NCBI RefSeq assembly: GCF_001905725.1
Contig: NZ_LIWB01000009.1
Location: forward strand, 186,001 to 250,000
Direction of reading: 5' to 3'
DNA length: 64,000 nt
DNA from: Streptomyces sp. CB02400
GTDB taxonomy: Bacteria; Actinomycetota; Actinomycetes; Streptomycetales; Streptomycetaceae
Both the position numbers and the translations under genes were made by a program. The notes under the pieces are model-generated. The model did not search any database and was not told the DNA's origin. It worked only from the letters and a program-made list of their open reading frames with translations. The stretch's first letter is position 1. Each line of letters starts with the position of its first letter. Positions 57,722 through 64,000 of this stretch are shown here, piece after piece.

Positions 57722-58660
57722 CTAGCCGAGTGCCCGCAGGCCCGGTGCGAACGCCACCAGTACCGGGATCACCGGAACCAGCGACGCCACCGCCGTGAGC
57801 CGTAGCCTGCGCCCCGAGGTGAGCCGGTCCGGGGGAGTGAGCAGGCGGTGTACCCGGGCCGGGACGTGGGCCTGCGGGGCCGGGCAGGGGCCGCCGAACA
57901 CCCCGCGGTGTTCGTTGAGTTCCACCAGCGCGAGGGCCGTGGTCAGCCGGCCGACGCGGCGGGACGCCATGTCGTCGGCGGCGAGTTCGACCAGCCGGTG
58001 CATCTCGTCGCGGAACGCCGCGAACACCGGCACCTGCGGGAAACCGCCCGCCAGCGCGGAGGAGCAGTGCAGCAGCCAGTCGTGCCGGGCCTGCGCGTGC
58101 CCCCGCTCGTGGGCGAGGACGGCGTCCAGTTGCCTGCCCTTCAGCCGGCGCAACGCGGCCGTGGTGACGACCAGTCGGGGCGGGGTGCCGGGCAGCCACC
58201 AGGCGTCGGGCCGCTCACCCTCCAGGACCACGAGCCGGTCGGAGTCCGGCCGCTCCCCGGGCAGCAGCGGTGCCCGCACCCGCAGTTCGGCGCGGCGCGC
58301 CCGACGCCGGGCACGGGCCCGTACGACCTCCCGGACCAGCATCGCCGCGCTCCACAGCCCGCCGCACGCCAGCGCCACCGCGGTGGTCTGCGCCCAGAGC
58401 CCCGCCGTACCGAGCGCGTACGCCTCCACGACCGCGCGGGGCGCGGTGGCGAACACCTGGCCGCCCACCGCCCGCCAGGCGGCCGCCGCGCTGAACGTCA
58501 TCGACAGCGCGCAGCACAGCAGCACCGCCGCGATCACGCACTGCCACGCCCACAGCGCCACCACCGGTTCACGGTCCGGCCAGTCGGCCCGGGCGAGCAG
58601 CCGGGGACCCATGACAGCGGTCAGGACGCCGAGCAGCAGCAGGGCCGCGGGGAGGATCAT
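57722..58660 (-). CDS. M56-family (BlaR1-like) membrane metallopeptidase
   Basis: 312 residues. N-terminal helices (LLLLGVLTAVMGPRLLARAD, WQCVIAAVLLCCALSMTFSA), then a cytoplasmic zinc protease domain with the HExxH motif in LAHERGHAQARHDWLLH and a downstream glutamate in VELAADDMASRRVG, and C-terminal helices. In beta-lactamase systems such proteases cleave the BlaI repressor, but no sensor domain or blaI gene is adjacent here, so the substrate is unknown. Confidence 0.87.
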   Translation of the reverse strand: MILPAALLLLGVLTAVMGPRLLARADWPDREPVVALWAWQCVIAAVLLCCALSMTFSAAAAWRAVGGQVFATAPRAVVEAYALGTAGLWAQTTAVALACGGLWSAAMLVREVVRARARRRARRAELRVRAPLLPGERPDSDRLVVLEGERPDAWWLPGTPPRLVVTTAALRRLKGRQLDAVLAHERGHAQARHDWLLHCSSALAGGFPQVPVFAAFRDEMHRLVELAADDMASRRVGRLTTALALVELNEHRGVFGGPCPAPQAHVPARVHRLLTPPDRLTSGRRLRLTAVASLVPVIPVLVAFAPGLRALG

Positions 58661-58763
58661 GCGTGCAGCCTATGAGCGCGGGCCGCCCTAGGACACGGAC
58701 GGACGCACCGAAGTGACGCAGGCAACGGCCCGCACGGCCGCCGCCGCGCCGTGTGTCCCGCCC

Positions 58764-59318
58764 TCACATCGTCAGCAGCATCGCCACCATCGCGATCCCC
58801 ATGGACAGCCGGCAGGCCCGCGCCAACTCCGGCCGGTCGCCCCAGCCCGCACCCCGGCCGCCCCCCGTCACGGCGGCCGCGGGCACCAGTCGTACGCCGG
58901 TGGCGAGTACGTACATGACGAAGTAGAGCAGCAGGATTCCGGTCAGCAGGGGTATGCCCGAGCCGCCGTGCCCGTGTCCGGGCCCCTGCCCGGTGGAGGC
59001 GGCCATGGTCACCGCCATGTACACCATCGCCCCGGCGCCGATCAGATGGTGCAGATGGCGTGCGCCGGTGCGGGCCGCCCACAGCGCGTGCAGCCCGGCC
59101 GCGCCGAAGACCACCGCGTAGGCCGGCCAGGTCCACGCCGGCGGGGTGAACACCGCCGCGGGCACGGCCATCACGGCCATGCCGAAGCCCATGAGCGCCT
59201 CGCCGCCCGCGGCACGGCGCTGCTCCACCACATGGCTGCGCATGCGCAGCAGACAGTAGGCGCCGGTCGCCGCGCAGAGCGCGACCAGCAGCCAGCCGGA
59301 CGACACCGGTCCGTGCAC
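58764..59318 (-). CDS. DUF5134 membrane protein
   Basis: 184 residues with five membrane helices: WLLVALCAATGAYCLLRM, EALMGFGMAVMAVPAAVF, AVVFGAAGLHALWAA, HLIGAGAMVYMAVTMAA and LLLYFVMYVLATGVRLV. A histidine/glycine-rich loop GQGPGHGHGGSG lies between. This matches actinobacterial DUF5134, of unknown function. GGAGG five bases before the GTG at 59318. It precedes the M56 peptidase gene on the same strand by 103 bases; such pairs may belong together. Confidence 0.78.
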   Translation of the reverse strand: MHGPVSSGWLLVALCAATGAYCLLRMRSHVVEQRRAAGGEALMGFGMAVMAVPAAVFTPPAWTWPAYAVVFGAAGLHALWAARTGARHLHHLIGAGAMVYMAVTMAASTGQGPGHGHGGSGIPLLTGILLLYFVMYVLATGVRLVPAAAVTGGGRGAGWGDRPELARACRLSMGIAMVAMLLTM

Positions 59319-59446
59319 CCGAACCTCCCCCTCGGCCCGCTCGACGGTCGGTCATGGCATGCCCGGTCCCGGCGACGGACACCCGAGCGCACGGGAGTGC
59401 GGGGGGGAGCGCCCGGGGGAGCGCGGCAGATCCGCATATATGATTC

Positions 59447-59472
59447 ACAAGTAAAATACCTGTTAACCTTGT
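59447..59472. promoter_or_regulatory. AT-rich operator-like segment before FUSC-MarR operon
   Basis: ACAAG and CTTGT form 5-base arms across 16 AT-rich bases that contain TAAAAT and GTTAAC, ending five bases before the FUSC start codon. Likely promoter/operator bound by the downstream-encoded MarR; weak symmetry. Confidence 0.35.
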
Positions 59473-59477
59473 TCTTC

Positions 59478-61175
59478 ATGAGCAGTGCGACCCCCACATC
59501 CGCCCCCACCCCCACAGCCCCGCAGGCAGCCCGGCGCCTCCCGCTCGCCGCCCCGCTGCGCCTCGGACGGCCCTCCGACATCTGGTTCAAGCCGGCCCTC
59601 AGCGTGGTCGCCGCCGTCGCACCGCCCAGCCTGCTCCTGGTGGCCCTCGGCCGGCTCGACCTCGCGATGTACACCATGGCGGGGTCCCTGTGCGCCCTCT
59701 ACGCCCACAACCGCCCGTACGCCGCCCGGGCCCGGGTGCTGGCCTGGGTGGTGCTCGGCATGCTCGGCGGCCTCGCCGTGTCCCTGGTCGCCGCCTCCCT
59801 CACCCGGAACGCCGTGGTCCTGGTCACCGTCGGCGCCGTCCTGGCCGCCGTGCAGAAGGCGCTGTGCGACGCCACCCGCGTCGGCCCGCCCGGCCATGTG
59901 ATCCTCACCTTCGTCAGCTCCGCCTCGCTGTTCGTGCCGCAGACCCTCGGACAGGTCCCCGGTCATCTCGCGCTCGCCGCCGCGGCCGGTGTCTGGGCCT
60001 ATCTGGTGGGCATGGCGCCCGCGCCGCTCCGGCCGCACGGCCCCGAACGCCGTGCCACCGCCCGGGCGCTGAACGCCGCCGCCGCGTACGCCGGGGCCGG
60101 CGGCACCGGCGACGGTCACCCAGGGGCCCGCGCCGCCGCCTACGCCGCCGTGCAGGCCGCCTGGCAGTCCCTGCTCTCCACCGGCAACCGGCCCTCGACC
60201 ACCCGTCGCGCCCTCGAACGGCTCGTCGTCCGCGCGGAGGTCGCGCTCGCCGCGCCCGCCGACGCCGACCCCGAACGCCTGCGCGCCTGGGCCCGCGCAC
60301 TGCGCGGCACCGGGGCCGTCCCGCGCACCGACGACCCCCGCGCGGACGCCGGTGAACTCCTCGGCGTGGCCGCCGAGCGCGCCACCCCGCCGCGCCCCCT
60401 GTGGACCAGGCTCGGCCCGCTCACCCCGATCGCCGTCCGCACCGCTCTGGGCTGCGCCCTCGCCGGCTACGCCTCCCTCGCCCTCGGCATCGGCCGCCCC
60501 TACTGGGCCCTGGTCACCGCGGCCTCGCTCTACCAGGCCAACATCACCCTCACCTGGAGCCGGGCCGTCCAGCGCGTCGTCGGCAACCTCGCCGGCGTGC
60601 TGCTCTTCGCCGCCGTCGTCCCCGTCGCCCACCTCGGCCCGCTCGCCCTCGTGCTCTGCTGCCTGCTGTTCAACTTCGGCGCCGAGGCGCTCATCGGCCG
60701 CAACTACTGGCTCGGCACCGTCTGCGTGACCCCGCTCGCGCTGCTCGTCACCGAGTTCGCCGGCTACCAGCCGCCCGGCGACCTGATCACCGAGCGCGCG
60801 GTGGACACCCTCGTCGGCGCCCTGGTCGGCTTCGCCGCCGCCGTGGCCGTCACCAACCGGCGGGCGGGCGACCGCGTGGAGCGGGCGCTCACCACGGCCG
60901 ACCGCGCACGCGAACACGCCGCGCGCCTCCTGGCCGGGCCCCGGCCCGCCCCCGCCGCCCTGGACGCCGCCCGCCGCGACCTCGCCGCCGCCCTGGTCGA
61001 CCTGCGGGCCGCCGCCGACGCCGCGTCCGGCGAGTGGTGGCAGCGCGCACCGGCCCAGGAGCGGGTCGTGCTCGCCGAGCAGTCGGGACACCGTACGCTC
61101 GCGGCGACGGTACGACGCCAGGGACTGCTCCCGGACCCCGGCACGGGCACGAACACGGAGGACGTACGGCCATGA
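59478..61175 (+). CDS. FUSC-family transporter
   Basis: 565 residues. Two membrane blocks of about five to six helices (ALSVVAAVAPPSLLLVALGR; ... and TALGCALAGYASLALGIGRP, YWALVTAASLYQANITLTWS, RAVQRVVGNLAGVLLFAAVV) with the FUSC signature RAVQRVVGN, plus a helical cytosolic C-terminus. Expected to export aromatic or other hydrophobic compounds. The ATG at 59478 has no ribosome site, so a leaderless or short-leader transcript is possible. The marR gene overlaps its stop, so repressor and transporter are coupled. Confidence 0.87.
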   Translation: MSSATPTSAPTPTAPQAARRLPLAAPLRLGRPSDIWFKPALSVVAAVAPPSLLLVALGRLDLAMYTMAGSLCALYAHNRPYAARARVLAWVVLGMLGGLAVSLVAASLTRNAVVLVTVGAVLAAVQKALCDATRVGPPGHVILTFVSSASLFVPQTLGQVPGHLALAAAAGVWAYLVGMAPAPLRPHGPERRATARALNAAAAYAGAGGTGDGHPGARAAAYAAVQAAWQSLLSTGNRPSTTRRALERLVVRAEVALAAPADADPERLRAWARALRGTGAVPRTDDPRADAGELLGVAAERATPPRPLWTRLGPLTPIAVRTALGCALAGYASLALGIGRPYWALVTAASLYQANITLTWSRAVQRVVGNLAGVLLFAAVVPVAHLGPLALVLCCLLFNFGAEALIGRNYWLGTVCVTPLALLVTEFAGYQPPGDLITERAVDTLVGALVGFAAAVAVTNRRAGDRVERALTTADRAREHAARLLAGPRPAPAALDAARRDLAAALVDLRAAADAASGEWWQRAPAQERVVLAEQSGHRTLAATVRRQGLLPDPGTGTNTEDVRP

Positions 61176-61753
61176 CGGCGACCGAAGGACCAGCGGCGGC
61201 CGACGGCGAGGGACCGGAGACGGCCGACGGGGACGCGCCCGGCCGCTCGCGGGGCGACACCGTCGCCGCCGTCGTCCGGCAGTGGCGGGCCGTCCACCCC
61301 GGCCTCGACACCGGCCCCATGGAGGTCATCGGCCGCATCAACCGCTGTGCCGCCCTCCTCCAGCAGGCGGAGGACGCCCCGCTGCGCCGCGCCGGACTGA
61401 CCCGCCCGGAGTTCGACCTGCTGGGCGCCCTGCGCCGCACCGGCCACGAGCTGACGCCCAGCGAGCTGGCCCGCGAGACCTTCTCCTCGGGCGCCGCCGT
61501 CACCAAACGCCTCAAGCAGCTCACCGAACGCGGACTGGTGGAACGCCGCGGCGACACCCGTGACCGCAGGGTCGCCCACGTCCGCCTCACCGACTCCGGA
61601 CGCGACCTGGTCGACGGCATCCTGCCCGCGCAGCTCGCCTACGAGACCGCCGTACTGTCCGGTCTGGACGGCCCGGAGCTCGGCGAGCTCGCCGCCCTGC
61701 TCGGCGAGCTGCTCGGCCAGCTTGAGGGACGCCTGGGCGCGCTGCGGGCGTGA
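61172..61753 (+). CDS. MarR-family regulator coupled to the FUSC transporter
   Basis: 193 residues with a disordered acidic N-terminus of about 30 residues. The winged helix reads LTRPEFDLLGALRRTGHELT, PSELARETFSSGAAVTKRLK, QLTERGLVERRGDTRDRRVA, HVRLTDSGRDLVDG. The ATG overlaps the FUSC stop as ATGA. Substrate-responsive control of the upstream transporter gene is the simplest role. Confidence 0.9.
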   Translation: MTATEGPAAADGEGPETADGDAPGRSRGDTVAAVVRQWRAVHPGLDTGPMEVIGRINRCAALLQQAEDAPLRRAGLTRPEFDLLGALRRTGHELTPSELARETFSSGAAVTKRLKQLTERGLVERRGDTRDRRVAHVRLTDSGRDLVDGILPAQLAYETAVLSGLDGPELGELAALLGELLGQLEGRLGALRA

Positions 61754-61775
61754 CGGCCGAGGGCCCGCCTCCGGC

Positions 61776-62540
61776 TCACCTCTCGTCCGCCGCCCGGTAC
61801 ACGCCGAACATCGCCCCCTGCGGGTCGCGGAGCACCGCGATGCGCGGACCCTCCGGGTGCGAGACGGGCTCCATCAGCACCGTGCCCTCCACCGTCGTGG
61901 TCGTCACCGCGGCGTCGTCCACGTCGTCCACGGCGAAGTACGGCAGCCAGTGCGCCGGCACCTCGTGCGGGAACTTCTCGTCCATCGTCACCATGCCGCC
62001 GAAGTCCGCGCCGTCGATGCCCCACTGCGGGTACCGCCGGGAGGCGTCCACGCTCCAGCCGAACACGCCGGTGTAGAACGACACGGCCTGGCGCGGCGCC
62101 CGCGTCATCAGTTCCACCCAGCCCAGGGACCCGGGCACGTTGAACACCCCGGCGCCCGGGAAGGCATCCGCCTGCCACAGCTGGAAGACGGCGCCGGTGG
62201 GGTCGACGGCCACCGCGGAACGACCCGCGTCGAACACGTCCGTCGGGCCGAGCAGCGCCTGCCCGCCCGCCGCCTCCACCGCACGGAGGGCGGCGTCGAC
62301 GTCGGCCACCGCGAACGACACGTTCCAGGCCACCGGCTGCGACTCCTGGTACAGCGGCGCCAGCGCGGCGACCGCCGCGTCACCGAGGTACGCGACCGTG
62401 TAGCCGCCCGACTCCTGACGCGGGTCCGTCTCGGGGCGCCAGCCGAACAACCGCGTGTAGAACCGTCGGGCGGACTCCGGATCGGTGGTCCCCAGCTCGG
62501 CCCAGCAGGGCCCACCGGTCACCGGCGCGGACTGTTTCAT
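61776..62540 (-). CDS. Two-domain glyoxalase/VOC protein
   Basis: 254 residues comprising two VOC (glyoxalase-fold) modules: PCWAELGTTDPESARRFYTR LFGW at the start and LGWVELMTRAPRQAVSFYTG VFGW in the second half, each with a closing strand (VDPTGAVFQLWQ and RDPQGAMFGVYR). GGAAGGAG four bases before the ATG at 62540. Members include lactoylglutathione-lyase-like and bleomycin-resistance-like proteins; many are only predicted hydroxylase-like binding proteins. Function not determinable. Confidence 0.87.
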   Translation of the reverse strand: MKQSAPVTGGPCWAELGTTDPESARRFYTRLFGWRPETDPRQESGGYTVAYLGDAAVAALAPLYQESQPVAWNVSFAVADVDAALRAVEAAGGQALLGPTDVFDAGRSAVAVDPTGAVFQLWQADAFPGAGVFNVPGSLGWVELMTRAPRQAVSFYTGVFGWSVDASRRYPQWGIDGADFGGMVTMDEKFPHEVPAHWLPYFAVDDVDDAAVTTTTVEGTVLMEPVSHPEGPRIAVLRDPQGAMFGVYRAADER

Positions 62541-62630
62541 GACGCTCCTTCCGTCCCTCCCAGCACGCTAAGCCCGGCTCCCGGCCCGGGCCATCCGGCG
62601 CGAAACCGGCCGGGACCGGCCGCGGGTTCC

Positions 62631-63047
62631 CTAGATGCCCGGCCGGTAGCGCAGCGGGTGCTCGGCCGGGATCTCGACCAGCACGATCGGGGTGCCGTCC
62701 GGATCCGCGATCCACATCTCGAGCAGACCCCACGGCTCCAGCACCGGCGGACGGACGATGTCGACGCCCTCGGCCGCCAGTTCCTCGTGCGCGACCGCGA
62801 TGTCCTCGACCTGGAGCCACAGCCGTACGTCCGGGGACGAGGGCGAGGACGAGGACGAGGGCGAGGAGGATTCCGCGCGGCCCGAGAGTTCCAGGAACCC
62901 CCCGCCGAGGAAGTAGACGGTGCCGCGTTCCGGTCCGGTGCCGAACTCGCGGTGGACGGCGAGGCCCAGCCGCTCCCCGTAGAAGGCGCGGGAGCGGTCG
63001 GGGTCGGTGGGGCGGAGCAGGACGCGGCTGCTCAGTACGTGCACCAT
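62631..63047 (-). CDS. VOC (glyoxalase-fold) protein with low-complexity insert
   Basis: 138 residues. RVLLRPTDPDRSRAFYGERL, GLAVHREFGTGPERGTVYFL, GGGFLELSG, then a serine/proline-only stretch (ESSSPSSSSSPSSP), then VRLWLQVEDIAVAHEELAAE and MWIADPDGTPIVLVEIP. The serine insert is encoded by GAGGAC/GAGGAG-type near-repeats at about 62838-62873 and is unusual in this compact fold, pointing to microsatellite expansion. The ATG at 63047 lies opposite the divergent acetyltransferase. Confidence 0.85.
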   Translation of the reverse strand: MVHVLSSRVLLRPTDPDRSRAFYGERLGLAVHREFGTGPERGTVYFLGGGFLELSGRAESSSPSSSSSPSSPDVRLWLQVEDIAVAHEELAAEGVDIVRPPVLEPWGLLEMWIADPDGTPIVLVEIPAEHPLRYRPGI

Positions 63048-63129
63048 GCGGCCGAGCGTAGTGGCCGGGTTAGTCTCGTTCCCGCCCGAGCCACGCCGGA
63101 AGGCGCCCAGGAGAACCGGAGACGTGCCC

Positions 63130-63672
63130 ATGGAATCCGCCACCGACACCGTACTGACCTTCCGCGACGCGACCGACGCCGATGTGGACGCCCTCGTCGC
63201 GCTGATCCAGTCGGCGTACCGGGGCGAGTCCAGCAGGACCGGGTGGACCACCGAGGCGGACATCCTCCAGGGGCAGCGGACCGACCCGGAGGGCGTGCTG
63301 GAGGTCATCAAGGCGCCGGACAGCCGGCTGCTCACGGTGGAGCGCGACGGCCGTACAGTCGCCTGCTGCCAGCTGGAACACCGCGGCGCGCACGCCTACT
63401 TCGGGATGTTCGCGGTCAGCCCCGCCCTCCAGGGCGCCGGACTCGGCAGGACGGTCATCGCGGAGGCGGAGCGCCAGGCCCGCGAGACCTGGGGCGTGAG
63501 CGAGATGCACATGACGGTGATCTCCGTGCGGGAGGACCTGATCGCCTGGTACGAGCGGCGCGGCTACCGCCGTACGGGACGGATGACGCCCTTCCCGTAC
63601 GGCGACGAGCGCTTCGGCATTCCGCAGCGGGACGACCTGGAGTTCGAGCTGCTGGTGAAGGAGCTGGTCTGA
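63130..63672 (+). CDS. GNAT-family N-acetyltransferase
   Basis: 180 residues. FRDATDADVDALVALIQSAY at the start, CQLEHRGAHAYFGMFAVSPA, then the acetyl-CoA loop LQGAGLGRTVIAEAERQAR and EDLIAWYERRGYRRTGRMTP. GGAG at 63118-63121 is eight bases before the ATG at 63130; a GTG at 63124 is too close to it. Acceptor substrate unknown. Confidence 0.9.
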   Translation: MESATDTVLTFRDATDADVDALVALIQSAYRGESSRTGWTTEADILQGQRTDPEGVLEVIKAPDSRLLTVERDGRTVACCQLEHRGAHAYFGMFAVSPALQGAGLGRTVIAEAERQARETWGVSEMHMTVISVREDLIAWYERRGYRRTGRMTPFPYGDERFGIPQRDDLEFELLVKELV

Positions 63673-63676
63673 CGGC

Positions 63677-64000
63677 TCACGCCGTGAAGCGGCCGGTGCG
63701 CTTGATCTCCGGGTAGTCGGTGGTGGCGCCGTCGAGTCCCAGGGCGCGTACCAGTCTGAGGTGGTCCTGGGTGTTCACCACCCAGCCGATGATCCGCAGC
63801 TCGGCCTTCCGCGCCTGTTCCACGGTCTCCAGCGTGAGTCTGCGGATGTTGAGGCAGACGGTCGAGGCACCGGCCTCGACCGCCCGCTCCACGATGTCCG
63901 TGCCGTAGCGGCTGGCGATGAGCGCCGTGCGCACCCCGGGCACCAGGCGGGCGATCTCCGCGATCGCCCCGTCGTGGAACGAGGACACCTCGACCCGCTC
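63677..64000 (-). CDS. Glycerophosphodiester phosphodiesterase, C-terminal part (cut by window)
   Basis: Only the last 107 codons and stop are inside the window; the start lies to the right. VSSFHDGAIAEIARLVPGVR, TALIASRYG, VCLNIRRLTLETVEQARKAE, LRIIGWVVNTQDHLRLVRAL and GLDGATTDYPEIKR match the end of GDPD barrels (S(S/F)F...L, V..WTVN-like and D-G-x-x-T-D-x-P motifs). The family hydrolyses glycerophosphodiesters to glycerol-3-phosphate and an alcohol. Its end is four bases from the acetyltransferase stop. Confidence 0.88.
   Translation of the reverse strand, partial: ERVEVSSFHDGAIAEIARLVPGVRTALIASRYGTDIVERAVEAGASTVCLNIRRLTLETVEQARKAELRIIGWVVNTQDHLRLVRALGLDGATTDYPEIKRTGRFTA

Overview
The window is chromosomal DNA of a Streptomyces-type actinobacterium. 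GC content is very high, almost every codon ends in G or C, and GTG starts are common. The gene families are typical of the group: LAL/LuxR regulators, terpene synthase with P450, CBM2 and Tat-exported carbohydrate enzymes, DUF5997, DUF305 with an LVIVD protein, PaaX, and a MerR/sliding-clamp fusion. No rRNA, tRNA, CRISPR array, IS element or integrase gene was found.

Layout. 1-5041: half of an ABC exporter (cut by the window edge) with a ruined Walker A motif, a MarR regulator, a divergent intact ABC exporter and an MltG-like protein. 5060-6645: a flavin monooxygenase and a YjbQ/UPF0047 gene. 6589-17222: a candidate genomic island of about 10.5 kb that appears to have entered the 3' end of the YjbQ gene, because a second, diverged copy of the last 18 codons plus stop lies at the far end. 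Its main cargo is five translationally coupled genes (DUF4132, MoxR-type AAA+ ATPase, DUF5682, von Willebrand A protein, SWIM zinc-finger protein), the same set as the little-studied yehI/yehLMPQ group of enterobacteria. This is the most interesting system in the window.

17309-24856: a secreted CE1-type esterase with a CBM2 domain and a clear promoter/operator, a large LAL regulator, and a terpene synthase/P450 pair with an unusual metal-binding motif. 24952-31565: SRPBCC protein, universal stress protein, KhtT/KhtU-like cation antiporter pair, a MerR/beta-clamp fusion regulator, and a TetR-ABC drug-exporter-like operon. 31735-34574: small conserved actinobacterial proteins. 34667-38317: an exported GH127 beta-L-arabinofuranosidase and a HAD phosphatase. 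38338-44416: Lrp regulator, FUSC transporter, a lactonase preceded by a DasR-like site, a CbiX-like protein without its usual histidines, a GlcNAc-kinase-like gene and uracil-DNA glycosylase.

44471-50984: a BNR-propeller protein, an AidB-like acyl-CoA dehydrogenase divergent from PaaX, a PL3 pectate lyase with a promoter carrying an operator-like site, and an old yellow enzyme divergent from ArsR. 50985-51539 is non-coding and holds a long direct repeat. 51540-64000: ferredoxin-NADP reductase, DUF305 lipoprotein and LVIVD protein, TetR, PAP2 phosphatase, M56 peptidase, DUF5134 membrane protein, FUSC-MarR pair, two glyoxalase-fold proteins, an acetyltransferase and the end of a glycerophosphodiesterase.

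The genes outside the island are mostly housekeeping-accessory units with local regulators. Three secreted polysaccharide-active enzymes (esterase, arabinofuranosidase, pectate lyase) each have a -35/-10 promoter with a palindrome in or just downstream of it, consistent with sugar-responsive repression of plant-polymer degradation. All family names come from sequence patterns recalled without a database search.
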